64,000 nucleotides of DNA from Apostichopus japonicus (taxonomy: Eukaryota; Echinodermata; Holothuroidea; Aspidochirotida; Stichopodidae), in NCBI RefSeq assembly GCF_037975245.1, contig NC_092575.1, positions 6,327,501 through 6,391,500 on the forward strand, written 5' to 3'. The notes beneath the pieces were generated by a model that worked only from the letters and a program-made list of their open reading frames with translations, was not told the DNA's origin and ran no database searches. Below are positions 35,201 to 47,622 of this stretch, piece by piece. How positions within the stretch are numbered: position 1 is the first letter of the stretch; every line of letters begins with the position of its first letter. A program made the position numbers and the translations under genes.

Positions 35201-38200
35201 AACGGCAGCAAGCATGGTTTGAAACACGCGAGCAAGTTCACATGCAGCTATTGGAATGACAAGACAGAATAGATTGCCAAATGCGCATGTTAAGATGTTG
35301 GAATTAAAGAATATATACTAATATAAAGTCATCTTGAGGGGTTTAGTGTCACACCAGAATAGCAAACAGATGAGCCAAATTTTATCTATTAAAATTGATT
35401 ATATTATTATAAACGAAGAAAATTCCAAATTTGAGGTATAACTGATGATTTCTGAAAATATCAGCGAGAATCAACGATGTTTTATTTTCTATCCAACTTT
35501 CGCCCAATCTCTCCCGTACCCCGTTACCCGTACCCCAAACTCCATCCCCTTTCAACCCCCTCCCCACGTTGTACTCTCCCATGGGCAACATTCAAACATA
35601 ATAGGACAACTCACCGGTTACATCAATCCGAAGGTTCAGTAAACTGGCCGGTGGTCGATAAGGAACAAGTTCCTTTCCGGTCTTCTGTTTATCGCTATAT
35701 ACAACAAAATAAAACATACATGATTAATTAATGCATGGTTTAAGTAAAGAAGTTCGATATTGCAGAACAGTATATAAATTGCTATGAAGGATGCAAATGC
35801 CAATTGAAAGTACTCACGTGGTCAAGGTCATTCCAAGGTCAGTGGTTGTTTGAGAAATATCAAGGAGGCAGATGAGGACATTCCTTACGGTAGTCTGGTC
35901 CTGTCCAAGAGAAAACCAAAAGAGTTGAAGATGTAACAGACAATCCATTTTAGCACTTCACTTGTAACTGCATCATCCAAATAAAATATGTACAAGTATT
36001 ATCTGAGAAAACTACAAACAAAAATGTATTTCGAATAATGGTAGGGTTTTTTCTCGTCTGTGTACCTGATCTAAATCGAGGCCATGGTCAGTGACGTCAC
36101 TAAGCTCCTCCCACTTGACCAGTTGTTGTGGTCTCATTGGTTCGACGCAAGGGAGTTTGGCAATATCTTCGTCAAAAAGGAAAGCTGTTGGGCCAACAAT
36201 TTAGTCTCATTATAATGTGATGAATATTTATTAGAGAAGTGAAGAACGTAAAGAATGTTGGTGACAGTTCCATACCTCAAAAAAAAAAATCATTTTCTTG
36301 TAAATTTCCTTTCTCAGGAATTCTTTTTGTCATTCCTGTTTCATGTCTTTAAAACATTATGCATCTTCCTACAAGATAGAGTGCAACAATATCGGAAACA
36401 TACAAATCAATTGACATGAATTATAGTGATGTATAACCATACGAAAATAAAGTTATTTAAACTTACCGTGAGAACCTTCTTTCTCAACGTCTCTTTCATT
36501 GGAAGTGCCCAGTCCAATAGTGACGTCAGTCTGCTGTTGGTCACAGCTATAAAGTACACAAAAATAAAGCAAAGAAAAGTAATTTATATCATTGAAGTCG
36601 CTGTAATAATTAGAGGGCGCTAGCCATGTCTGATCCTTTTCTTAAGGACTCAATCCCCCACTATATGCTTCTTCGATTAAATAGTAAAACATACAACCAT
36701 TAAATAGCTGGTGTCTTGTCTTACCTTTCTCCGAGAGAAAAGATGTCATCACAAGATTGTTTCTCGCTGTCCACACTTACTGTTTCATCAGCGACAATCT
36801 GTCAACAAATGAAGGAAAAACATCCAGTTTCTTATTCGAAAAGTATAAAAAGCGAACTCATTTTACAGTTTTAAATTTATGAAACATAACTGTACCGGTT
36901 GAGAGACTTGGTTTGCGTGGCTGTCTCAGAGTCGTGTTATAACTGTGTTAATACCACAATGCAGTTTGTAATGACTGACGAATCAGATCAAATCAAATCT
37001 CTCTGTTTTGTTTACGACCGTTAGGCCTAGGACTACTTTCATTTTCGTGGCTAGCCTGTCTTATAGTCTCTTCTCTTGAATAGTATCTTTCTTTCGGTCT
37101 TAACGATGTAGCTTGCACAATTGTGTCATTTCCTTCCATTGCAATGGAAGTACAATTGTTTTCAGACGTTTCCTTTGTGGAATTTGAAAAGTGGACGATA
37201 CGAGTATAGGACTGCGTTAAAATCTTGATCGGGCCACATGTGTAGACTATTTTATTTACATTTGTGTAATGAACATGCTGACATGGGCGGTCGTAGTGAT
37301 TTTACGGTATATCTTTCGCACCATAAGGGCAACATAAAATAAATTACTTTCTTTCGATTGCGACAGCTTTTTTCTATTAAACCCACCTGGTCAGAGAGCA
37401 TTTAAAAGAAGAAGAAACATCGAACCTAAACTTCGGAAGTTTGTTTTTCCGAAATTCATCAGCAAACAGGTATTGAGACATTAAAAAAGAACTAATATTT
37501 CAAATATATCCTCACCTGTGTTTGAGCACCATCATTGCCATCAAGGAGCTCTGCATGGATGTTAAAGACTCTAAATTTGCTGTTATCTACGTAAATGAGG
37601 GCAGCAGATGGAGACTGGAACATCCGGGCAATGTCACAGGCAACTAAATAAAAATAGAAGTTACATTATGGACTGATTACAACAATTATTTACTCATCTT
37701 TCATTGTGTTGGTGTAATGTTCTGCTCAACAAAATCAGTCATTTTTTCTTTTATCTTAGATCATTCATATATCTTTTACAAACTGACGACTTTAGAATTT
37801 AGGAATTCCTATTAACTTGATAGGATGTTGCCTCACCTGTGAGGTCAAGGGTCCATCGATGAAAGAAGGGGCGAGGTCTATAAACCACAACTTCCAGTCC
37901 TGTAGGTGAATAATCCGTCACGTGTCTCCGACGGGTGATTTGTGATGCATGAACGGCAGCAAGCATGGTTTGAAACACGCGAGCAAGGTCACATGCAGCT
38001 ATTGGAATGACAAAACAAAATAGATTGCCAAATGCGCATGTTAAGATGTTGGAATTAAATAATATATTATAATATAATGTCTTTTGAGGGTTTTTATCTT
38101 ACCAGAACAGCAAACTGGCGAGGCAGATTTTACCTATTAAAATTGATTATATTATACATAGAAGCATATTTCAAATTTGGAAATAACTGGTGATTTCAAT

Positions 38201-40076
38201 ATCAGCGAGAATCAACGATGTTTGAATTTCTATCCAACTTTCGCCCAATCTCTCCCGTACCTAGTACCCCCAAACTCCATCCCCTTTCAACCCTCCACCC
38301 TCTACTCCTTCTCCCCCACCCCTCCCTCACGTTGTAGTCTCCCATGGGCAACATTCAAACATAATAGGACAACTCACCGGTGACATCAATCCGAAGGTTC
38401 AGTAAACTGGCCGGTGGTCGATAAGGAACAAGTTCCTTTCCGGTCTTCTGTTTATCGCTATATACAACAAAATAAAACATACATGATTAATGCATGGTTT
38501 AAGTAAGGAAGTTCGATATTGCAGAACAGTATATAAATTGCTATGAAGGATGCAAATGCCAATTGAAAGTACTCACGTGGTCAAGGTCATTCCAAGGTCA
38601 GTGGTTGTTTGAGAAATATCAAGGAGGCAGATGAGGACATTCCTTACGGTAGTCTGGTCCTGTCCAAGAGGAAAACAAAATAGTTGAACTTATGAAACAG
38701 ACAATCCACTTTAACACTTAACTTTTAACTGCATGCTACTTTCAGATTTATCGACCTGGTGAAAGAGGCTTCAAGGGGTACAGCCTCGGGGCCCGGGGCC
38801 CGGGGCCCGGGGTCAATTAGGGGCACTGGAAAATATGAAAGATGCCCGGGAAAATATGGGTTAAAGAATAGCAACTGTATTCTCATTTTGGAAGATATTT
38901 TAGGAAACATTAGGGGGGACCCGGTCTCGTTAGAACTGTCGCCCGGGTTATAAGACCTGGCAATCTGCACATTTTGGATACCTGATCGTCAACGGAACAA
39001 CCTAAGGAGAAGAAGGGTGAAACAAACGTCCTCCTGTCACAGAACAGGGCTTTTGTTCTTTAGGAGTCAGTATTCTTTCAGAATTCACAATTAAAGAGAG
39101 GGCGCTAGCATGAAATAAGTAATTTCATTCCTGGCGGTGAGCAAAACTAATATTTTTATACATGTATTATTTCATTTAATTATAAGGGCTCATACTACAA
39201 TGGAGTAAGTTTTCTCTTATACAACACATAATAACAACATTTTCTTTACTTTCGTTTTTTTTTGGTGGAGGGGGGGGGGAATAATAAACCTTCTTATAGA
39301 TGAAATTCGTGTCTCTAAGTTACGTTAATAATAAATCTTCTCGCCCATGTAATATATATATATGACATTACATGACATTATATATTATGACATTATCCAT
39401 TACCAGGGTGTCAATCCGGCCTATATAATATTATATGTGACATTATAAGGGTTGTCTACCCGGCCTATATAATATATGTGTGACATTACCTCGGTCTTAT
39501 GAAGATCTTTAGATGTTGTTCTTGTCTTCATCTTGTTGATCTTCTTCAGATGACGACGGATTTGTCTTCTTTGCCGATCACGAATCCTCTCTACAAGTTT
39601 TGAATAACAAAGTTTTGGACGCGTTTATGTGAACAGGTTCTGTTTTATAGAACATAACTTTACTTACGGTGGAGTTGGGGGACTGGGGGTTGGAATAGAT
39701 GAAAGCCAGGTTGTCACCAAATAGTTGTACAACATTTATTAAGAGAAATCACAGAAACAGTAGCCTTGCTCTTATAACCAAATCATCTACAAGGGATATG
39801 AAATATTGTTGTTACTCGATTGATGCAGGGTACCATTTTAAGCGATGAAGATTCTGAACAAATTGGAATGCATACGGTTATATACAACATCTTATTAGGT
39901 TTGTTGTAATCCATTCATGTGAAGAAGACATAAAGCGGGAGGCCCGGGTTGGAATCCCGGTGGAGGCTGGAAGATTTTTTCACGGTTCGAAATTTTCTGT
40001 ATATGTATATATTTTAATGTATATATATATTTATATGTATATATAGGTGTATATAAGCATATATAAGTATATATAA

Positions 40077-40131
<55 letters not shown>

Positions 40132-40209
40132 CATATATATATACATATATTTATACATATATATATATACATATTTATACATATATTTATATACACACAC
40201 ACACATATT

Positions 40210-40246
<37 letters not shown>

Positions 40247-41151
40247 GTTTGTATGTTCATATGAACAAAAACATAAAGTAACATAAATAAGATAAATAAC
40301 TCACTGACTAGATCATTTAAACTAACCTCGTCGGTTCTGACGCCTCAGTTCTCCTAACAACCAAGCCATAGTCTTCCTGGGGCGGTTGTCTTGAAAAGAA
40401 AAACAATTTCAAAAATGACGTCACACGCATAATGCCTGCAGAGCGAGTGACACAATGCTACATGTTGTATGGCAATAGTATACATAATCAAAGACGTGTT
40501 TAATCGTTGAAACGTACGTAATCCAAACGCTAGGTTAATCCATTACCAATTAGGCGACTATATTTGAATGTTGGGATCAGCTGCGCAACAATTTACTTAT
40601 CGGTCCGGGGCCAAGGATTAGATGGGCCACTAAAACAGGGTTGGGGTCCGGACTTTTCCCCTCAGTTCGGGAATCAAGTAGGCTATGCTAGCCTTATTCA
40701 GTTCTATACCAAGTAATGTTAGAATGGGACATCGTTTCCGAGAACGGGCATATAGCCCTTCCGTAAATTTATCAGGCGATAAAATAATATTAACACAGCC
40801 AGGATTTTTTTATATATTGCTTACACTATAACCATGATACAAAAGGCATCACCGGTTCAACCCTACCGCATCAAGACCCCGTCCCCCTCCCCCCTCACCC
40901 TTCCACCGTGGATCTTGACTATTTGTTATAGCATTCACAGGGGAATACTTCCTGTTTATATCGGAGACAGCAAACATCGATCATACTTCATTAATATATT
41001 CTGTCAACATAGCGATAAAAAATTACGAAAATAGGTGCAAGTACTCACCGACTCCACCTAGCCAGTCTCGGATGATGTTGATAAATCCTTCGACGAGAAA
41101 GTAAAGCAAGGGCAGGAAGGTCAGAATAAGATTAATAGCTAGTAGTAGCAT
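32253..41151 (-). CDS. Twenty-exon gene: hydrophobic N-terminus, two tandem unknown blocks, C-terminal LsmAD domain (715 aa)
   Basis: Exons (minus, 5' to 3'): 41151-41049, 40389-40327, 39590-39490, 38659-38577, 38457-38378, 37998-37837, 37643-37516, 36798-36725, 36546-36467, 36184-36066, 35900-35818, 35694-35615, 35247-35086, 34859-34698, 34503-34376, 33937-33864, 33686-33610, 33324-33206, 32812-32718, 32427-32253. All have GT/AG ends and compatible phases; the sum, 2148 nt, is in frame to TGA. Residues 1-27 are hydrophobic ([20 protein letters not shown]), a signal peptide or anchor; 35-89 are basic. Residues 90-331 and 332-626 are two copies of one block; the second has an extra 54-aa exon. 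Residues 627-715 contain [20 protein letters not shown] then FDETLSEYT and RLADEIEG, matching the LsmAD domain of ataxin-2, and end in a Lys/Arg-rich tail. No Lsm domain was recognised, so the usual RNA-granule role cannot be assumed. Confidence 0.8.
33206..35900 (-). repeat. Intragenic tandem duplication, 3' copy (8 exons)
   Basis: Exons and introns are similar to 36066-38659. Offsets are ~2860 bp for the last three exons and ~2760 bp for the first two; the difference reflects a 388-bp exon duplication here and extra intron sequence in the other copy. It encodes residues 332-626. Confidence 0.85.
36066..38659 (-). repeat. Intragenic tandem duplication, 5' copy (7 exons)
   Basis: Encodes residues 90-331: module a/b ([20 protein letters not shown] ... 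[14 protein letters not shown]), module c ([20 protein letters not shown] ... [15 protein letters not shown]), module d ([19 protein letters not shown]), then an acidic linker. It begins and ends at phase 0, so duplication keeps the frame. Confidence 0.85.
38760..38960. repeat. GC-rich insertion with GGGGCCC repeats in an intron
   Basis: Three tandem GGGGCCC units followed by GATGCCCGGGAAAATATGGG and GCCCGGGTTATAAGACCTGG. Similar phrases occur at 50215-50275 (AAAATGCCCGGGCCGG, TTTTAAGACCCAG), so it is probably part of a dispersed GC-rich element. Confidence 0.5.
39931..39990 (+). repeat. Fragment of the tRNA-like SINE of the 371-bp array
   Basis: AAAGCGGGAGGCCCGGGTTG, AATCCCGGTGGAGGCTGGAA and a T6 tract reproduce the 3' half of the array's tRNA-like unit without the bulged T. 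As in the array, AT-rich microsatellite DNA follows. Confidence 0.7.
40005..40250. repeat. (AT)n microsatellite with ATAC/ATGT variants
   Basis: Alternating AT with periodic TATACATATATTTATACATA interruptions, producing spurious Tyr/Ile-rich ORFs on the minus strand. Confidence 0.95.
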
Positions 41152-41220
41152 GGTTAAAGCTCTTCGAGATAAAACACAACTAGATCGCTGTATGTATCAA
41201 TATGAAGTGATTGTGCAGTA
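41152..41220 (-). promoter_or_regulatory. 5' flank / likely promoter of the LsmAD gene
   Basis: Sequence just upstream of the ATG at 41151. No strong TATA box or other motif was identified; position only. Confidence 0.3.
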
Positions 41221-43228
41221 CGTGGTCAGTTTACTGTAAACAAAACTATGATGGTTTTATTTGTTACGCAATAGAATCTAGGTATGCGCGTATACGCGTT
41301 GTAATAACGCAATTCTTGTTATTTATAGAACGCAGAGCGCATCTGCACGTTCTTGACTGTGTGACTATATACATATGTATATCGCAGAGTATCAACACGC
41401 TATAACAGATTGGCCTACGTGATGCACAACATTAGTGTTCGGTTTTACAGATGGATGCGCGCAGACGCGTCGCTTGCAGTGGTTTTGATGACGCTCGTTG
41501 GCTGTTGCTTAGCATCTTTAAGTCCTTTCCGTAAACAAGACTGTTTCTAATCGCTTTAGTATATAATGATACGTAACTAGTCATCGACTTGCAACAGCGC
41601 AACGGTATGTGCGCGTGCGCCGCGAAGTCAACATAAGTTTCTTTAAGCATTATCGTCGCAAACCAGGGGTTATGTGCCCGTTGTTGTGCCTTGAACAGTG
41701 AAACACTAAGGGATATGACAACATCGATTATATAATATGTGGACTGGCCTATACTTATTTCATGGAAATATTAGGGAGGGGAATGCAAGTCCCCATATGT
41801 AATTGTCAGCTCCTTCGTAGATTAATATATAGCACTATACTGTAATAAGGATTTGGTCTAAGATTATGGAGAGAATGGGTGAGTCCGTTGGGATTGGATG
41901 AAGACACTCAAAGTTACAGGTTTGATGAATACATATATACACTGACTGCCAAATTTTCATGGACTTCTTCTGTAATGCCCAGCCCACGTAATTCAGTTTT
42001 ATTACCATTTTTTTTAGTGAACTAACAAGCATAAACAGACATGACCCTCTCAGATGTATAACGGGGGAGAATGCAGGCTGTAGCCATGGGAGATGTTCCG
42101 TCTCACCCACCCACCCTCCCACTCCCCTCCCTCAAAAATCTCAAACTTTCTTTCAAAGTATTTAACATATAATAGAACACCTTTACACCATATATAAGGC
42201 AATTGGCAAATTCATTATAACCTATACTTTCTCTCAGTTGCATTTCCACACCAAAGGAGGGAGAGGGCGTGGCATCTGGGGGTGCAGTACATTTATATTT
42301 ATTTGACGTAGCTGCAAATGGCGTATAGTTAATTCAGATCCCGTTGGCGGGTAAAGGTGAGAACATGCTGCTGTATCATTTGTTTTTTATACTTTCATCT
42401 AGATTCCACTTTAAATTCAAACTTTGACTGCACAAAATGTGGTCAAAATGATAGAAATGGTTTCATCTTTTTGAATTAAATCCTTCTTAGTCTTCTTTGA
42501 TTTATTTTTTTTTCAAAGCAGGGAAGACCCCTTCCATAGACGGTTGACCAGGATGGACAACAGCCAACATTCAACATGTCTGAACCATTTTACCCCCCCC
42601 CCCCACCTTCCCGCCACCCCACCCCAATGAACTCTGGCTACGGGACTGGGGGAATGGGAACGAAGAACCCCGAAAAGAATAGGGTTCCTGTTGTAATTAT
42701 TAAGAAGTCCACGCGAGTTTTTAACTACAGACACTAAACTCAAAGCAAGAACATTAATGTGTACATTTGTGAGTGTAAGAAATTACCGCAAAATCTTTTG
42801 GAGTGTCCTTTCCCTCCCCTCCCCTCCCCCACCCTAATTCACTGTCAATGATTATTTCAAATGATATATTAAAGAGGGCAAGCCACAACCATCTTTGAGA
42901 AAGACCCATCTTATGAGAAAATAAATTCCATTTTCATATCAAGTAGTAATATGTTTTGTTTATTTCTTGCATCATTTGTTGTTCTGACTCTGAAATTCAA
43001 CGACCGATGATATGCTTTAACCGGTATATAAAACTAGGAGGATAGGCCAGTGTGTGCTTGATTCTTAAATTCCTCTTAGTTATATATGAATGCTGTTGTT
43101 GTCGAAAGGAGTCGTTCGAACTACGGAAGTATACCGTACAAGTTATCATATACAACTTATAAAGTTGTATGGAGCGATAACATTTGTTGAAACGATTTGT
43201 CCACTTCGGATACTCTACATTTAATTGA
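41221..43228. other. Intergenic stretch
   Basis: Between the LsmAD gene start and the U2 gene. Contains C- and G-rich tracts (42080-42130, 42595-42630) but no recognised gene or element. Confidence 0.4.
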
Positions 43229-43243
43229 TTTCACTTTAAAAAC
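43229..43243 (-). terminator. snRNA 3' box
   Basis: The minus strand reads GTTTTTAAAGTGAAA about 30 nt after the U2 3' end, close to the metazoan 3'-box consensus GTTTN0-3AAARNNAGA that directs snRNA 3' processing. Confidence 0.65.
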
Positions 43244-43272
43244 TTTCTTTACATTGTATTATATCCCCGAAG

Positions 43273-43463
43273 GGAGTGGGCCGGATCCCGGAGGTAGTGC
43301 AAGACCGGGCCAACCCGTGGCTAGGACGGAGCAAGCTCCTATTCCATAGCCCAAGTTCAAAAATCAGTTTAATATACAAGCGACTCGATGAGTCGCGTTT
43401 CAGATATTAAGCTGAAAAGAACAGATACTACACATGATCTTAGCCAAAAGGCCGAGAAGCGAT
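43273..43463 (-). ncRNA. U2: U2 spliceosomal snRNA
   Basis: The minus strand starts ATCGCTTCTCGGCCTTTTGG and continues through the branch-point recognition segment GTGTAGTATCTG, the stem-IIa region, an Sm site (ATTTTTG), GGAATAGGAGCTTGCTCCGTC and GCACTACCTCCGGGA, all at the positions expected for animal U2, and it is ~190 nt long. It forms the branch-point helix in U2 snRNP. A 3' box lies downstream, which favours a genuine gene over a pseudogene. No proximal element could be picked out with confidence. Confidence 0.95.
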
Positions 43464-43712
43464 ACTGCACAATGGGTAGTGCTTGATAACTTATTCTACC
43501 GAAGAGGAGTTACAACCGCAGTGAAGATGTCACACATTAAATATATGAGTTGTTTTATACCGAAATTGCCCGCCAATCGTTCAAAAAACATACATTGCGT
43601 ACATAAGTTGCCATATGTACTATAATTTCGAAACAATTCTTCCAAATTTTAAAGAAATTACGGTAAATATCTAGATGTTATGAATAAACGAGAGCAATGC
43701 CTTTTATCATTT

Positions 43713-44303
43713 GCGCTGGTCGAGTGTATTAATATCATGTGTTTGTATGGAAACATTGTTAATACCATAAGCGTCAGAGTAAAGTAAAGAGACATAAAGC
43801 AAATGTATATTAATTGAACGTAATTAATGTAACTTAAATAAATAATATTAGGAGTCAACGCTTAATATTTAAACATACAACGTCACAAATGAATCAAACT
43901 TATGCTAGGTTCTTCGTTGAAACTGTATTCTCACACACGCTGATAAATAAAGCGTTCCATAGTGGGCGGAGCTTAATGACGTCATAACATATCAACATCT
44001 AATTGGTGCGCTGGTCGAGTGTATTAGTATCATGTGTTTGTATGGAAACGTTGCTAATACCAAAAGCGTCAGAGTAAAGTAAAGTGACATAAAACAAAGG
44101 TATATTAATTGAACGTAATTAATGTAACTTAAATTAATAATATTACGAGTCAACGCTAAATATTAAAACCTACAACGTCACAAATGAATCAAACTTATGC
44201 TAGGTTCTTCGTTAAAACTGTATTCACACACACGCTGATAAATAAAGCGTCCCATAGTGGGCGGAGCTTAATGACGTCATAACATATCAATATCTGATTG
44301 GTT
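43713..44303. repeat. 295-bp tandem duplication carrying GC-box, CRE and inverted CCAAT motifs
   Basis: Units 43713-44007 and 44008-44303 differ by a few percent. Each ends with GTGGGCGGAGC, TGACGTCA and ATTGG in the same order within ~50 bp, a promoter-like cluster. The pair starts ~250 bp upstream of the divergently placed U2 5' end, so it could serve U2 or an unseen + strand transcript after 44303. Confidence 0.75.
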
Positions 44304-47300
44304 CGTGACCAGTGTGTTTGTACTGTACTGGAGTTGCCGTACACAGAGCTAGAGACTAACGCAGTGGCGTTTATACATTGTAGAAATGGAAGCTGTTGAT
44401 GTGAAATGAAGTATTAGTGAATACATACATTAATTTTGTACTTTTCTTGTGTGTATAGAATAAACCGCATCGAACAGTTATGGTTGGACACATAGGACAC
44501 TATTGTCTACTCCTAAAGTTTAGACACATGACGTATTATTGAAACACTTCTGTGGTTATGCTTTAGAACAGTTCATCAGGCAATGTTAAAGGTCTGCTGT
44601 ATAAGTCCCAACTTAAGCACGTTATCATGGAAAAGTTTCTTGAGATTACGTAACGACCGACCTTGGTCCATGACCTCTTTTTTACCAATTAGTTTGCAAC
44701 GCCTTTTCTTGTGTGAGGGTCTTTGCGTGAACGTTGTGATTAAATACACTGTAGACATGAACATATTTCCACACAGTGTTTACACAAAGAGCCTAATGGT
44801 GTTAAGAAGCTATGCAGGCTAATTGTGGAGCCTGAGGTCGATTTACGACCGTGGCAAGTCGATTACGTAATCACAAAACTTTCCTAGCTTATAGTGTGCT
44901 ATAATTGGAGCCAATAGAGCAGAAATGTGTAGGGCGTTGCTACCTTTTACATATACTACAACTTCTCAGCATTTTGGTTATAACCATCAACAGTATATTT
45001 GTATGAAAATATTTACTACAGTAGAGAAACAATCACCAAGATAATGTGACCACTGTCTGTTCGATGTCTTTCCCCCTCTCATTAAAGGTGACGAGGGCGA
45101 GGGCGGGGGGGGGGGCGTGGATGTAAAAAGCTTAGGTCACTGAAATGATAGTTCAGCGGATAACGTATAAAGGATGTAGGCCTACTAGGTTACCGAACTG
45201 CTGCAATCCCCTTTTTACGAGCGCACCATTTAGGCTGCTGACGTGGAACTCATATGCAAACACCAGAAAATGACACCCAGGCAAATTTGAAGATTTACCA
45301 GTTCCAAGTTTGCCTGTTTCCCAGCGATGTAAGACTTATCCCTTAATTCTTAAGCAGGAAATTGCGGGTGTATGGGCAGCTCTTTTTCTCGCTGACAATG
45401 GATTGCCAATTGATTTCTCCGTCCGCACTAGAGGTAAAAATGGCGATCCCTACTCTCACAGATGAAGACCGGAATGAGCCGCAATCTCAAGAAAGAACCA
45501 CCTTCCTCGTTTATGTTCTTGGACGGCCAGCATCAGAGATGGGCCTATATACAAGCAAGTAGAACGTACTCAAGTTGAGCCCTGGAAACGGAAAAGCATA
45601 ACGATGATATATGTAGTGATGAATTTAATATCAGGATCACCAGAAGCAGGATTCTGGACAGGGGTGGGAATTGAGGTGAGAGGATTGGCATGAATCCATC
45701 GAGCTCTTCGAAAAATGGTATATGGTTAGGCCTCATCCTAAATATCAACCATGTCCGTGCAAAAAAAAAATGACATGTAATGTTAAGTTGTATGAATAAA
45801 GACACAGAAACATGAAGTAAATTATTCTACATCTATTTTCTCCAACTACTGCTACTCCTTCTAAGGTATGTCACCGACCCCCATATTCATACGATTACTC
45901 TTAGAACAAACGAAAAATAAACAAAGAATACCATTGTTCTAGTCCCTCCTACTTTTTGAGTGATATACCACCGCAGCCTGTGCTTACGTAACCAGTCAGT
46001 GTACCGTAACTTATTAGTTACTGCAGGCTAGATCACCACATGTCCTCTGCTCTAAACTTCTATCATTGGTGAGGCTGTTCTGAAATGGCAACTATTTTGA
46101 GCTTGTTAATTATTGTCATGGAAACAAAATCACGTAAAGTATTCAAATGCTTTTCAACCATTGATCAGAGCAGTGAGCTTAATTCCAACTTCCCGTTCAG
46201 AATGTTCACATGATCAAGCTGAATATATATATATTATATATGATCTAAAAATGTTCAATATAGCCATCAGGCACCTATACCTATCACAAAATGTAGAAAT
46301 AATCTGCCTCTCCACTAATGTTATCGAGCCCACCTATGTCTTTCTACAATCCTGACCACCCCCCTCCCTCCCCAGCCCACCCCCACACACACAGATACAA
46401 CAGATATGCGTCCAACGTGAGTAGTTCAGTAACAGAAGGTCGTTACAGGGTGCTACCGGGAATTGATTTATAAATTCCCACTCATTGTACAATATATCGA
46501 TACCGCAAACCGCGTTGTACTTTGTTATACTTGGAATGTATTATATAGACCTATGCTATTTATTATATACGGTACGCCTATGTGCTATATATTATAAAGG
46601 CCTATGGCGTATAAACGGTTACGGTACATGAGAGAAAATACTCACTCTAGAGAAACGCAAACAGAGTTACCAACTGAACTTCATCCCTTCGAGGGGAATG
46701 GTGATGCACACCCGACGATGATTACACAGTCACAGTCCCGATGCAAGGGGACTGGGGTTGAGAGCGGATCAGTCGTTTGGTTTCGTGCCCAGGTTCTTTC
46801 CTGGGCGACTTTTCCTTAAAAAAAGTACTGAACTTTAATGCCTGTCCATAAACAAACTTGAACTTGTAAACGTATTTTTCAGCCCCTTCAATTTAAAACG
46901 TTAAGCTTAAATCTTAGTGAAATACTTGGTAATCCATCTCACTTACCCACAATCCCCTGCAGGTAGATGCACAGTCCTCAGGCAGTATAAACATTGCGAA
47001 CGGTAGAATCTTTCTTTCCAGCCTAGGTCTAGCTTCCTATCCAACAGGCCACATCAACAAACTTCTAACAATTCGACGTGGTAACCGGGCGGGAATAGAC
47101 CGAACCAAAAACATAAATCGGATAGACATGTCGGAGTTAGCGAACTCGGAGTTTGCAAGCTCAGAGTATACCCAAAAACAGTGCAACATCTATATATATG
47201 TATACATGTATGTGCGCAATGAGCTCCGAAGTTGAGATGGACACACGCAGAAACATGCACTCTTTACAAACTACAAATAGATAATATACCGCTGTGTGTG

Positions 47301-47614
47301 GCGCTTCCGGACTGTAACGTTGCATAATAGTGACAGACGATACTCAGGGACCACTTAACCCTGACCTGGGCGGTCTCCTCTCCTCTTGTTTATTTCTCAG
47401 ACCGAACCTGTTATTATCACACGAAGTTGATTGGACAATGTGTGAGGTCCGCGGGCAAGTTGACACATACCAATTAGCCACAAGGGCTAAAATCGGACCT
47501 CGAAAATAAGCATTGTCACATTAGGCGATTTCTTATAAAAAATACTCGCATTTTCTTTATCTTTTTTTTGGTGTCGATGATAATTGTAACCTATATGCAG
47601 TCATGCAGCCTGTG
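44304..47614. other. Intergenic stretch
   Basis: Short ORFs only, none with domain-like character or splice context. A possible decayed SINE lies around 46730-46860. Confidence 0.4.
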
Positions 47615-47622
47615 CGTGTGCG

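Noticed and set aside
39667-39717. Extra exon of the LsmAD gene ([20 protein letters not shown])
   Set aside because: It has a good donor and vaguely resembles module d, but no AG acceptor in a suitable place. Exons 2 and 3 already join in phase without it.
39895-40284. 129-aa Tyr/Ile-rich minus-strand ORF
   Set aside because: Encoded by the (AT)n microsatellite.
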